IMG/VR virus record: IMGVR_UViG_3300050821_002575 | Location: 1 to 40,470 of that record | DNA length: 40,470 nt | Direction: 5' to 3' (one strand) | Source of the DNA: a virus | Shown: positions 30,041 through 39,511 of the stretch, piece by piece | How positions within the stretch are numbered: position 1 is the stretch's first letter | Layout of the letters: each line of letters begins with the position of its first letter | Notes under the pieces: generated by a model | What the model was told of the DNA's origin: nothing | Databases searched by the model: none | Seen by the model: the letters and a program-made list of their open reading frames with translations, nothing else | Translations under genes and position numbers: made by a program

Positions 30041-30216
30041 GGATGGCCGAGCTGTGTTTCTACGGCTCCACGTCACCGCGCGAATACGAGGACATGGAAC
30101 CCGAGGAGACAACGGCTCTCGCCAAGCAAGTGATGAAACTGCGCGACGACGAGCGCGCGATCAGGTTGGAGTACGTGAAGGGAATTATGAAGTCCAACGG
30201 TGCCCGTCTCCTGTGA
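29417..30216 (+). CDS. Tail assembly chaperone G-T fusion by -1 frameshift
   Basis: The fusion is read as 29417-29863 then, after slipping back one base, 29863-30216, giving about 266 aa. The -1 frame is open from the slip to TGA 30214-30216. It codes convincing helical sequence: ISAFERVERRFRRAEARARW, then RYTDAYWLRMAELCFYGST and a charged helix (LAKQVMKLRDDERAIRLEYV). The T part has no start or ribosome site of its own. This matches lambda G/G-T, where the fusion is a minor product needed for tail assembly. Confidence 0.82.
29857..29863 (+). other. -1 ribosomal frameshift slippery heptamer CCCTTTG
   Basis: CCCTTTG is phased C-CCT-TTG in the zero frame, the X-XXY-YYZ arrangement required for a tandem -1 slip. 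GC-rich sequence follows, but no clear pseudoknot could be drawn by eye. Confidence 0.8.
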
Positions 30217-30234
30217 ATCGGTGAAAGGTGGTGA

Positions 30235-33200
30235 ATGGCGATGAGTAGCGAGGTCGAGGAGGTCGCTATTCGCTATGTGCTCACCGCGCAGGACGACGGC
30301 ACCGCGAAGATCACCGGCGCGCAGAAGACCGTCCGCGACTCGATCGCGGAGACGAACACGATCCTGAAGCTCTCGGGCGCCGAGTACGGCAAGACGGGCG
30401 CGCAGGCGGTCAAGGCCACAACCTCGATCGCTGGCGCGGTCGCCAAGCAGACGGCCGCTGTGAAGTCGAGCAGCGACGCGATGGTCGCCTCGCAGAAGAA
30501 GGTCGCGGACAGCGTGAAGGCCAGCGCCGACGAGTGGAAGGCCCTCAGCAGCGCAGCGGTGTCCGCTGACGACCTGATTACGAAGAGTCGGGCTGAGGCG
30601 GCAGCGGCCACGGACAAGGCGTCTCAGCAGGAAATCGCTGCGCTCCGCGACGTGGGCAAGACCTATCAGGAGATTGCGAAGATGGCGCAAGACTCGGCGG
30701 CGCTGCGCGGCAAGAGCGCCGACGAGGCTGCCGCCGCTGTGGAGGCCGCAGCGCGCCGCGAAGCTGAGGCGATCAAGTCGGCCGCCGGCGCGCCGTCACG
30801 GGGCGCGCGCGTGCGCTCTGGCCTGAAGGGAGCAGCCGCCGGCGTCGCCAGCTTCGGCGGCCACGTCGCGTCCGGTGTGGGCGCTGGCCTCGTCGGCGTG
30901 GGCGCGCTCGGCGCCGGCGCTGTGTACGAGGGCCTGAAGAAGTCGCGCACGATCACCGAGAACACCTTGCAGCTCGAACGCGCCACGCACCTGAAATCCC
31001 GCGAAGCGATGGCGCTGGCCGTGATCGCGGAAGCCACCGGCGTCCAGCCGCGCACGCTCGGCATGAGCTTCGCTACCGCCGGCGGGCAGGCCACCAAAGC
31101 GCTGAAGGGGCAGGCTGAAGGCAAAGCCAACACGAGCACCGAAGCGTTCGCCAAGCTCAACATCAGCCCCGCCGAACTGAAGCGCCAGCAGAACAACCTC
31201 CCCGCGCTGTACGACCTCATCACGCAGCGCAGCTTGAAGCTGCCGGCCGCCGAAGGCGCGAGCGTCATGCGGACGATGCTCGGCCGTGGCGCGCAGATGG
31301 CCGGCGTCCTCGAGGCGAGCGGCCCGCTCTCGGGCAAGCACGGCCGGCTCGCCACCGTCGGCGCGGACATGCCGTCGATCAACCCCGACACGCTCAAGCA
31401 CATGCAGGAGAGCTTTGTGGCGCTGAAGGCCGCGAGCACCGGCATAGAGCTGAGCTTTGCGCAGGCGTTCGGGCCGACGCTTGTCAAACTGCTGAGCGCC
31501 GTCACACCGCTTATCAAGCCGCTCGGCGCGCTGTTGCAGGTGGTGATCCTCGGCGCGATCACTGAGGTTGGCAAGGTGCTGAAGGGTCCGGTCGGCGCTG
31601 CTCTGGCGACGTTCGGCAAGGAAGCCCTGAAGGCCGGGAAGGAACTGCTCAGCGCGTTCGCGCCGGCGATGCCGTTCTTCAAGAACGTGCTGCTGCCGCT
31701 GCTGAAGGGCGTCGCCGAGGGGGTTGGCATCGCCATCATCGGCGGGATCAAGCTGCTCGCCGGCGCCGTGAAGCTGCTGGCGCCCGCCTTCGGTGCCGTC
31801 GGCACGCTGCTCGCCCCGTTCAAGAAGACCATCGAAACGATCGGGAAGGTGTTGGGCGTTGTCTTCTCGGGCGAGATTCTTGGCGCGGTCGCGTCGCTCG
31901 GCAAGATCACTGAGGCCGTCCCGTTTCTCGGCAAGGTGTTCGCGCCGGTGATCGACATGGTGCGCGGCTTCGGTGGGATTCTGAGCAAGGTCTTCTCGCC
32001 GATGGGCAATCTCGTGAAGGTGGCAATGGGCGTCGTCGTCGGCGTGGTCGTCAGCTCGTGGAAGATCATCAAGCAGGCGTTCTCCACGGCGCTGAAGGCG
32101 ATCGAAGTTGTGGTGAAGACCTACTGGACGGTCATCACGACCATCTTCACGACCGAGTTGCAGATACTCGAAACGCTCGTGACGACCGCGTGGAAGGTGA
32201 TCGAAACGGTGTTCTCCACCGCGCTCGGCGCCGTCGAAACTGTGGTCAAGACGTGGTGGGCTGTGCAGAAGGCGATCTGGACGACCGGCTTTGACGTGGT
32301 GAAGACCGTCGTCACCGTTGGCTGGAACATCATCAAGAGCGTTTTCACCACCGTCTTCGACACGATCCGCGGGGCAGTCTCAGCCGTGATCGGGTTCATA
32401 GGCGACCACTGGAAGCTGCTCGTGCCGCTGCTGACCGGACCCTTCGCGCCGGTCGTCGCGGTCGCCCTGAACTTCGGGCCTCAGATATTGAAGGCGATCG
32501 AAGGCGCGTTCAACAGCGTGATCGGGTTCCTCGGGAGCCTGCCCGGCCGGTTCCTGTCGATCGGCAAGCAGATCATCGAAGGGCTTGTGTCCGGCGTCGA
32601 GCAGGCGGGTCCGCTGATAATGAAGGCCCTGAAGAAAATCCCCGGCTTCGGGCTGGCGCAAAAAGCTCTCGGCGCGCTGAAGGGCGGCGTCGAAGGGGTC
32701 GGCAACATCCTCGGCTTGGCGGGCGGTGGATGGGTGCCCGGCGATCCCCACCGCGACGGCACGCTCGCGCTGCTCTCGGGCAACGAGTTCGTGGTCACAG
32801 GGCCGGGGCAGGCGATGATGGAACAGCACGCGCCCGGCTTGCTCGACCACCTGGCGTCCAACCAGGCGCCGCACTTCGCTACCGGCGGTTGGGTCGCGCC
32901 GGAACCGAAGACGAAGAAGGGCAAGAAACCCGAATCGGTGAACACGTACTTCAACAGCAAGACGGGTGAAACGCTGCACATGACAGCGAAGGAGCACAGC
33001 GAATACACCCGCCACCAGGCCGAAGCTGCCTACAAGGAAAAGCTGCACGGCGTCAGCTTCAGCGGTCCCGTCTCGACGTTCGGTCCTCCCGGCGAGGCGG
33101 CTGGCACCACCGCCTACGGCGGCAGCTCGAGCAGCGCAGGGCTGGCGCTGAACCCCGACGGCGGCTCGAACTGGAACGACGCGAAAGCACGCGCGCTCGC

Positions 33201-35970
33201 GGGCAAGCTGTTCCACGTCGAAGTCGCCGGGCACAGCGGCAACTTCAAGGTGATCGACAAGGGACCTGACGCCAAAGGCCCGAAGGGCTGGCGCGTCGGC
33301 GACATCACCGGCGCTGCCGCGAAGCTGATGGGCTTCGACCCGACGAAGTTCCCCACCGACGCGATCGGGAAGTTCACGGAGGTCACGGGCGGCGCGGCGA
33401 AGGCGACGAGCAACGCCAGCATCAAGCTCCCCGAACTGTCGAGCTCGCCGCTGAACCCCGTGTCGGCGTTCCAGACCGGCTACCAGGCCGGGTTGAAGGG
33501 GCAGCCGCTCTCCACGACGGGCATCCTGGCCGCGGCCAAGGCGTCAGCGAAGGTGACGATGCGCGCGCTTCAGGAAGGCGAAGTGGCGCCCGCCGGCGGC
33601 GGCGCTGAAGGCGGCGGGTCGATCGCGCGCACGCGGCCGAAGGGCATAGGCGCGAAGGCGTGGAGCGAGTACCTGTCGATGGCGTCGGCGGCCGAGTCGA
33701 TCGTCGGCAAGCCCTACGTCTACGGCGGCGGTCATGGGTCGTGGTCGAGCTCGGGCTATGACTGCTCGGGCGCGGTGTCCTACGTGCTGCACGCGGGCGG
33801 CCTGACGAACACGCCGATGACGACCACCGGCCTGAAGAATTGGGGACTCGCCGGCGACGGCAAGCTCGTGACCGTCGGCGTGCGTGGCACCACCGGCGAA
33901 AACGCGCACACGATGATCCGCATGGGCAGCGCCGGCGTAGAGAGTGGTGGAGGCGGGTCGCAGGGCAAGCCTGAAGTCCACATCGACCAGGGCTGGGACG
34001 GTGTGTTCCCGATCCACCGGCACCCGCCCGGCCTTCGCCGTGGCGGCCGTGTGAGGCGCACAGGGCGCGCTCCACGGCGCTTCAACCGTGGCGGGATGGT
34101 GGGCATGGGTCCGAACGCACGCAGCGCCGTGGCGAGCAGCCTGCGCATGTCTCCCGGCGGCGTCAGCGAATCCATGCTGGACCCCGACAGCCCACGGTTC
34201 GTCGGGTTCGGCCTGCGCCGTGGCGGCCATGTGAAACGGCCCGCTGCGCACAGCGCGACGAGCCACCACAGCGTCCACGTCGCCAACCACCTGCATCCCA
34301 AAGCGGTGCATCACTCGGCGATCCACAAAGTCACCGCGCACCACACCGCTGCCCACCACGCGAGCAAAGGCAAGAAGGGCATGAGCGGCGGCCTGTCCGG
34401 CGTCGCCTCGACGCTCGGCGAAGCCATGCAGCAGCTCGCGGCCGTGTCCGCTCCGCTCGAAGGCGCGCTACCCGGCGGCGCCGTCGGCAAGTTCATGTCG
34501 CAGGGCGTCGCGCGCGCGGCCGGCGGCGCGATCAGCGAAGCCGAAGGCGCGAGCAACACAGGACCCGAAGCCAACAACGCGCTCGGCGAACTGTCGGGCA
34601 TCCTCGACGGGACGAGCAAGGCCGTCCAGAACGAGTTGAAGAAGATGGCCGCGGGCCTAAAGAAGCAGCTCGCCAAGCTGAAGGCGCACCACGCGAAGCC
34701 CGCTCAGATCAAGGGCCTCGAAGGCAAGATCGACGAGATGAATCAGGCGGTCGCGGACAGCGGCACCATCACGCTCGGCCAGCTCGATCAGATGGCGTCG
34801 AGCATCAAGGCGCAGGTCGCCAAGCTGAAGGCCCACCACGGGTCGAAGGTCAGCATCCGTCGGCTGGAAAGCTCGCTCGGACTCGTCGAGGCGGCGGTCG
34901 GGCAGCGCGTCGGCGCGATGGTCAAGCAGGTGAACGATGAGCAGTCCGCGCTCGAACGCGCCGGCGTCGCGCGGCAGCAGGCCAACGAAGTCGCCGGCGT
35001 GGAAGCTGGGAGCTCGGGCGCGATCAGCTCGGAAATGGCGCAGGACCAGCTCGCGGTCAGCGTCGGCCAGCAGCAGCAGGGGCAGCTTCAGGCGGCGTTG
35101 CAGCAGGCGGAAGCCGCCGGCGACACGCAGGACGCCGAACAGATCAAGGCGCAGCTCGAGGGGATCGCCGCGAGCGTGCAGGCCGCCGCCGTGGACATCG
35201 CCAAGAAGGCGCGCGAACTTGTCGAGCGGCAGGCCGCCGAAGTGACCGAACACGCCGAACGGTCCTTGTCGATGGTGCAGGGGCAGATGGCGCTTAACCA
35301 GGCTGTGCGGTCGATCACCAACCACGGCGAAGAATCACCCTCGGAAATGCGCCAGCGCGCGGCAGAAATGCAGCAGGCGCAGCTCCCCGCGATGCAGCAG
35401 GTTCTCGCGGGCCTCGGCGGTCAGTACAACGCCGACATGAGCGTCGGCGACACGAAGGGCGCGGAAGAAATCCAAGAGAAGATACTGAGCGAGCAGACCG
35501 ACATCGCCAACACGAGCGCGGAAATCGCCAACCTCACACGGCAGGCAGCGGAGACGCAGGCTCACCTTCTCACCGAAATTGCGGAGCATCAGACCAACAT
35601 GGCCGAGAGCGGCTTGCAGTCACTCGAACTGCATCAGAAGCTCGCGGGCACCTACGAAACGGGCGGGGAACAGCGCGCCGAATACATCAACAAGCAGATT
35701 CTCCCCGCGCTGCAAAAGGAACTGACGGCCCTCGTCAACGAAAAGAAAACGGCCGAAGAACAGGGCGACTCCAAGCTCGCTGAACAGATCGCGGAAGCCA
35801 TCGCCGGCCAGCAGAACAAGATACTCGAAGCGCAGTTGCAGGTGCAGGAAGAGACAAAGAGCGCGACGCAGGCAATGGCAAACGCCATGACGAACGCCGG
35901 CGGGTCGCTCGGGTTCCAGTTCAATCAACAGGAGTTCACCGACCTAATCGGCGTGGGAGTGGGAATGTGA
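30235..35970 (+). CDS. Tape measure protein with RlpA-like and NlpC/P60 domains
   Basis: A 1911-aa product. Helical, Ala/Lys-rich N-terminus; hydrophobic membrane-active-type stretches (about 410-800), with five 22-residue Trp repeats at 609-718. Then GGWVPGDPHRDGTLALLSGNEFVVTG (near 827-850). An RlpA-like double-psi barrel spans 942-1065 (STFGPPGEAAGTTAYGG, FKVIDKGP, DITGAAAKLMGFD). An NlpC/P60 domain spans 1149-1265, with catalytic pattern Cys1177 in DCSGAVSY, His1225 (NAHTMIRM) and His1249. A His-rich linker (1338-1375) leads to a long coiled coil to the end. The wall domains would open peptidoglycan during injection. Length suggests a tail of order 0.2-0.3 micrometres. Confidence 0.9.
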   Translation: MAMSSEVEEVAIRYVLTAQDDGTAKITGAQKTVRDSIAETNTILKLSGAEYGKTGAQAVKATTSIAGAVAKQTAAVKSSSDAMVASQKKVADSVKASADEWKALSSAAVSADDLITKSRAEAAAATDKASQQEIAALRDVGKTYQEIAKMAQDSAALRGKSADEAAAAVEAAARREAEAIKSAAGAPSRGARVRSGLKGAAAGVASFGGHVASGVGAGLVGVGALGAGAVYEGLKKSRTITENTLQLERATHLKSREAMALAVIAEATGVQPRTLGMSFATAGGQATKALKGQAEGKANTSTEAFAKLNISPAELKRQQNNLPALYDLITQRSLKLPAAEGASVMRTMLGRGAQMAGVLEASGPLSGKHGRLATVGADMPSINPDTLKHMQESFVALKAASTGIELSFAQAFGPTLVKLLSAVTPLIKPLGALLQVVILGAITEVGKVLKGPVGAALATFGKEALKAGKELLSAFAPAMPFFKNVLLPLLKGVAEGVGIAIIGGIKLLAGAVKLLAPAFGAVGTLLAPFKKTIETIGKVLGVVFSGEILGAVASLGKITEAVPFLGKVFAPVIDMVRGFGGILSKVFSPMGNLVKVAMGVVVGVVVSSWKIIKQAFSTALKAIEVVVKTYWTVITTIFTTELQILETLVTTAWKVIETVFSTALGAVETVVKTWWAVQKAIWTTGFDVVKTVVTVGWNIIKSVFTTVFDTIRGAVSAVIGFIGDHWKLLVPLLTGPFAPVVAVALNFGPQILKAIEGAFNSVIGFLGSLPGRFLSIGKQIIEGLVSGVEQAGPLIMKALKKIPGFGLAQKALGALKGGVEGVGNILGLAGGGWVPGDPHRDGTLALLSGNEFVVTGPGQAMMEQHAPGLLDHLASNQAPHFATGGWVAPEPKTKKGKKPESVNTYFNSKTGETLHMTAKEHSEYTRHQAEAAYKEKLHGVSFSGPVSTFGPPGEAAGTTAYGGSSSSAGLALNPDGGSNWNDAKARALAGKLFHVEVAGHSGNFKVIDKGPDAKGPKGWRVGDITGAAAKLMGFDPTKFPTDAIGKFTEVTGGAAKATSNASIKLPELSSSPLNPVSAFQTGYQAGLKGQPLSTTGILAAAKASAKVTMRALQEGEVAPAGGGAEGGGSIARTRPKGIGAKAWSEYLSMASAAESIVGKPYVYGGGHGSWSSSGYDCSGAVSYVLHAGGLTNTPMTTTGLKNWGLAGDGKLVTVGVRGTTGENAHTMIRMGSAGVESGGGGSQGKPEVHIDQGWDGVFPIHRHPPGLRRGGRVRRTGRAPRRFNRGGMVGMGPNARSAVASSLRMSPGGVSESMLDPDSPRFVGFGLRRGGHVKRPAAHSATSHHSVHVANHLHPKAVHHSAIHKVTAHHTAAHHASKGKKGMSGGLSGVASTLGEAMQQLAAVSAPLEGALPGGAVGKFMSQGVARAAGGAISEAEGASNTGPEANNALGELSGILDGTSKAVQNELKKMAAGLKKQLAKLKAHHAKPAQIKGLEGKIDEMNQAVADSGTITLGQLDQMASSIKAQVAKLKAHHGSKVSIRRLESSLGLVEAAVGQRVGAMVKQVNDEQSALERAGVARQQANEVAGVEAGSSGAISSEMAQDQLAVSVGQQQQGQLQAALQQAEAAGDTQDAEQIKAQLEGIAASVQAAAVDIAKKARELVERQAAEVTEHAERSLSMVQGQMALNQAVRSITNHGEESPSEMRQRAAEMQQAQLPAMQQVLAGLGGQYNADMSVGDTKGAEEIQEKILSEQTDIANTSAEIANLTRQAAETQAHLLTEIAEHQTNMAESGLQSLELHQKLAGTYETGGEQRAEYINKQILPALQKELTALVNEKKTAEEQGDSKLAEQIAEAIAGQQNKILEAQLQVQEETKSATQAMANAMTNAGGSLGFQFNQQEFTDLIGVGVGM
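32059..32388 (+). repeat. Five tandem 22-residue repeats in tape measure protein
   Basis: Tryptophan occurs at residues 609, 631, 653, 675 and 697, exactly 22 residues (66 bp) apart, each starting a unit such as WKIIKQAFSTALKAIEVVVK. Unit DNA has diverged but positions of small and hydrophobic residues persist. Tape measure proteins often show such Trp/Phe periodicity, related to helical packing in the tail lumen. Confidence 0.8.
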
Positions 35971-35971
35971 T

Positions 35972-38900
35972 ATGGGCGTAGCCGTAGCGAATCGTGATCT
36001 GCGCCTCGGGCGCTTCTACATGGTGACGTTGGAGGACGAAGTGGCCGAAGCCGTCGGCGACGCGCTGAACGCTGACGAGTCCGGGGTCGCGGTCGCGCGC
36101 CGCCGGCCACGGCAGTTCACCTTCACCTTCCCGATCCGTGGCGCGAGCGCGGACGCCAACCCTTACAGCTCGGGCGACCGGATGCGCCGCCAGATCAGGG
36201 CGATGATGGAGAACACCACGCTCCGCTTGCAGGGCCTCTACATGAGCTTCGCGCAGGACCACGAGATAGACGGCTGGATCGTCGCGGGGTCCGGGCTGCT
36301 GAAGTACGACCAATATGGGCTGACGTTCGCCAGCTACGCCATCGAGCTCGACAGCAGCTACCGCGTGGGCGGCCTGCGGACCCACATGCCAGCGCGTCGC
36401 ATCGAACTGTACGACCGGCGCCTGTCCTCGACGCCGCGCGACTTCAAGGGCATCTTGTTCGGGACCGACTTCTCGAACATCACTCCGCTGGCGCTCAGCA
36501 GCTTGCCCGTCGGCGCGAGCAACCCGATCGGCTATCTCGGGCAGCCCGTCGTCGCCTACGCTCGAGCTGGCTTCGACGGCACCGGCTACGTCCTTCAGGG
36601 GATGCAGCACGGGCAGGTGATCGGCTTCGAGCAGGAAGCGTCGAGTCAGAACCTCGGCGACGTGGTGATCTACGACCGGCGCGGCGTGACCGCTGAAACA
36701 CCGGAGGCGGGCAACCGCACCAACTACGTCGAGAACCCGAACTTCGAGTACGACACCGCTGGCAACGCGCCCGCGCTGTGGTCCTCGTCGGCCTTCAGCC
36801 TGAACGCCGGCGCCACGCTCACGGCGACCGCTGCGCAGGCGCAGGAAGGCAAGCAGTCGATGCAAGTGGTCACGACCAACAGCGCCGCCGCTGAGGGTGC
36901 CTGCATCGCGTGTCCGGGCATCCCGATGTTCCTGTCAGGCACGACCTACCGCGCGAGCGTGTGGCTGAAGGGGAACGCCGGCGGCGAGCACATCGAAGTG
37001 ATCCTTGGCTCGACCGCCGACGACGACGCCGTGGTGCCGGTCACGCTCACGACCTCGTGGCAGCAGGTCACGGTCGCGTGGACGCCGAGCTCGAACCGCT
37101 CGGGCGCGACGCACGGCCTGGCGGTGCGCGGCGCCAGCGGCTTCGGCGGAATCGTGCAGACGTGGTTCGTCGATTCGGTGATGGTCGTCGCGGGCGCGCT
37201 GCCCGCCACCACGATCACGGGCGACAGCTACGGCTACTTCTGGCAGGCAGGCTTCGGCCAGTCGCAGAGCACGATCGACCCGCAGAGCTTCGGATGGGAG
37301 GAGGTCTACGGACCCGATCAAAAGCTCAGCTCGGGCGACGTGGTGGTCATGCAGAATCAGCTCTGCCGGCTGCGCTACGTCTCCGCGACGACGAGCATTG
37401 CGATCGACACGAGCGTCGAAGGCGCGTGGACGGAGCAGGGCCGCGTGACGCTGTGGGACAGCGGCGCGCTCGACACCTACACGCAGCACACGCGGCTGAT
37501 CCCCCGCAGCGACGGCAGCCTCTCGACGGTGATGGAGTGGACACCCGAGCGCGCGATCGTCAGGCTCAGCTCGAACCGCTCGACCGCCGACACCACGGCG
37601 CGGCTCGACACCTACATCACGTTGCAGCGCGGTTGGACGGGCCCGCGGATCGAGACGTACTGCAATATCGCCGGGGTCGGCACGCCGGGATGTCAGGTCA
37701 GATGGACCCCCAACAGCACGGGCAACTACGTCGAGGCGAACCTGACGAGCACCACGCCGATCTTCGCCGGCGGCGACGCGCTGTTCCCGTGGACGAGCTC
37801 GCCCGGCCCGACGTATCAGGAAGTCGGCGAGCCGTGGGTCGATCTGATCCCGGCCGCGGGCGGCCAGATGGTCACGCTGACGAGCATCCAGCGCGGCGCT
37901 CGAGGCCCGAACTACGAAGACAACGCCGCCTACGGCAGCACCAACCGGCAGAGCGCGAGCGTGTGTGCGCGATTCGGTGAGAATCAGAACAACACGGCCA
38001 CGACCTCGACCTATGGCTACGTCAGCGCGCACGTCGGCTTCACCGCCCGGCAGCTCAACCTCGGCGTGTTCGAGGCCGAGACATGGCGCCTCGCGCGATC
38101 GGGCTGCACGGAAGTCGCAGACGCCGCGGCGAGCGCAGGCCACGCGATCAATGACACGCAGGTCAGCGTCTTGCAGCCGCCCGTGCAGGCCAATCTCTCA
38201 AGCGTCGCCACCGGCGGCGGACTGGCAGCAGCCACCTACTTCTACAAGGTGACTGCGAAGAACGGCGCCGGCGAGACGATCGCCTCGAACGAGAAGTCGA
38301 TCACCGTCACCGGCAGCTCGTCGCGGATCACCGTCTCGTGGGCAGAAGTGCCGGGCGCCACCGCCTATGTCGTGTACCGGGGGACCGCCACCAACGCGGA
38401 GAACGTCAAGCACGAAGTCACAGGCGGCAGCACGGTCAGCCTCGAAGACATGGGCGCGTCTGTGCCGACGTTCCCCGAATCGCTGGCCGTGGCCGACACC
38501 CTCCTGCGCACAGAATCGCCGCTGAGTAACGGCGGCAAATGGGCAACGCTGAACGGCGCCGCCAACGCCGGCACGGCGAACGCCACGAACGGCTGGGAGG
38601 CGTCAGCCTTCGGGACCGTCTCGGGCGCGCGGTGGACACCCGTCGAACAAGCCAACCCGGCCGTGACGCTCACGCTGCACTCGGGCACGCCTGCGGCCGA
38701 ACGATGGTTCTCAGTCGTCGCCTGCTGGGCGGCAGCGGCGACCTCTGGCTATGAGGTGCGAATGACGGAAGTCTCGTCGGGCATCTTCACCTGCACCATC
38801 GAAAAGTACGTGGCCGCGGCGCTGACGACGTTGGCGACGATCACGAATGTCAGCTTCACCACCGGCAACACGCTCGGGATCAGCGTGCGTGGTGGCAAGG

Positions 38901-39508
38901 TGGCTGCATGGAAGAAGGTCGGCAGCACATGGTCGCTCATCGGTGAAGCGGCCGACTCGACTTACACCACGGGGTACACGGGCATCGTTGGGTCCGGCTC
39001 CAACCCGTTCTACGACAACTTCTCATTCGGAGAAGCGACAGCCCCGACGGCTGGCACGACATTCGTCAGCGGTTCGCCTCCCGGCGCGAACACCGCGACC
39101 GTGACGACCGCCGCGTCGCTGCTCATCAGCGCGGCCGAACTGAACGCTAAGGGGATGCCCGTCGGCCGGTATGGGATTTGGGCGCGCGTGCGGACCACAA
39201 CCTCGGGCGACACGCTCTCGATCACCGGCGGCTTCGCAGCCAATCAGACAGCCGTCAAGACGAGCACGAGCCTGACCTACGTGTGGCTGTACCTCGGCGA
39301 ATCGCTGCGCGAAACGACCTCGCAGGAATACTCCATGAGCATCTATCAGAGCGCCGGCAGCGGGTTGACGGGGACGCGCCTCGATCGCGTGGTCGCGCTC
39401 CCGAGCGAATACAGGCAGGCGGGCAACCCGACCTTTGACGGTGGCCGCGACCTGGCGGTCATCCACCTGTACGACTCGCAGGTCACGCCTGACCTCGTGG
39501 AGCGCTAG
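35972..39508 (+). CDS. Distal/minor tail protein with CBM, Fn3-like and LamG-like regions
   Basis: A 1178-aa product starting 2 nt after the tape measure stop. Residues 1-130 are distal-tail-like (RQFTFTFPIRGASADANPYSSGDRM). Residues about 250-410 resemble a carbohydrate-binding module of the CBM4/9 type (NYVENPNFEYDTAGNAPALW, GTTYRASVWLKG). Residues 740-835 form a third Fn3-like domain (GGLAAATYFYKVTAKNGAGE, RITVSWAEVPGATAYVVYRG). Residues 846-1018 are LamG/concanavalin-like (WFSVVACW, GNTLGISVRGGKVAAWKK, YDNFSFGE). The rest is beta-rich. Probably at the tail tip with a host-surface sugar-binding role; receptor specificity is not visible. Confidence 0.75.
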   Translation: MGVAVANRDLRLGRFYMVTLEDEVAEAVGDALNADESGVAVARRRPRQFTFTFPIRGASADANPYSSGDRMRRQIRAMMENTTLRLQGLYMSFAQDHEIDGWIVAGSGLLKYDQYGLTFASYAIELDSSYRVGGLRTHMPARRIELYDRRLSSTPRDFKGILFGTDFSNITPLALSSLPVGASNPIGYLGQPVVAYARAGFDGTGYVLQGMQHGQVIGFEQEASSQNLGDVVIYDRRGVTAETPEAGNRTNYVENPNFEYDTAGNAPALWSSSAFSLNAGATLTATAAQAQEGKQSMQVVTTNSAAAEGACIACPGIPMFLSGTTYRASVWLKGNAGGEHIEVILGSTADDDAVVPVTLTTSWQQVTVAWTPSSNRSGATHGLAVRGASGFGGIVQTWFVDSVMVVAGALPATTITGDSYGYFWQAGFGQSQSTIDPQSFGWEEVYGPDQKLSSGDVVVMQNQLCRLRYVSATTSIAIDTSVEGAWTEQGRVTLWDSGALDTYTQHTRLIPRSDGSLSTVMEWTPERAIVRLSSNRSTADTTARLDTYITLQRGWTGPRIETYCNIAGVGTPGCQVRWTPNSTGNYVEANLTSTTPIFAGGDALFPWTSSPGPTYQEVGEPWVDLIPAAGGQMVTLTSIQRGARGPNYEDNAAYGSTNRQSASVCARFGENQNNTATTSTYGYVSAHVGFTARQLNLGVFEAETWRLARSGCTEVADAAASAGHAINDTQVSVLQPPVQANLSSVATGGGLAAATYFYKVTAKNGAGETIASNEKSITVTGSSSRITVSWAEVPGATAYVVYRGTATNAENVKHEVTGGSTVSLEDMGASVPTFPESLAVADTLLRTESPLSNGGKWATLNGAANAGTANATNGWEASAFGTVSGARWTPVEQANPAVTLTLHSGTPAAERWFSVVACWAAAATSGYEVRMTEVSSGIFTCTIEKYVAAALTTLATITNVSFTTGNTLGISVRGGKVAAWKKVGSTWSLIGEAADSTYTTGYTGIVGSGSNPFYDNFSFGEATAPTAGTTFVSGSPPGANTATVTTAASLLISAAELNAKGMPVGRYGIWARVRTTTSGDTLSITGGFAANQTAVKTSTSLTYVWLYLGESLRETTSQEYSMSIYQSAGSGLTGTRLDRVVALPSEYRQAGNPTFDGGRDLAVIHLYDSQVTPDLVER

Positions 39509-39511
39509 GCC

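Noticed and set aside
31480-31500. TGTCA-like dyad half inside the tape measure gene
   Set aside because: The right arm does not match (TGAGC), spacing is 6, and it lies within coding sequence; chance occurrence.
30666-32087. 473-aa minus-strand ORF inside the tape measure gene
   Set aside because: Ser/Pro/Ala-rich antisense shadow with no ribosome site; the + strand reading is a typical tape measure protein.
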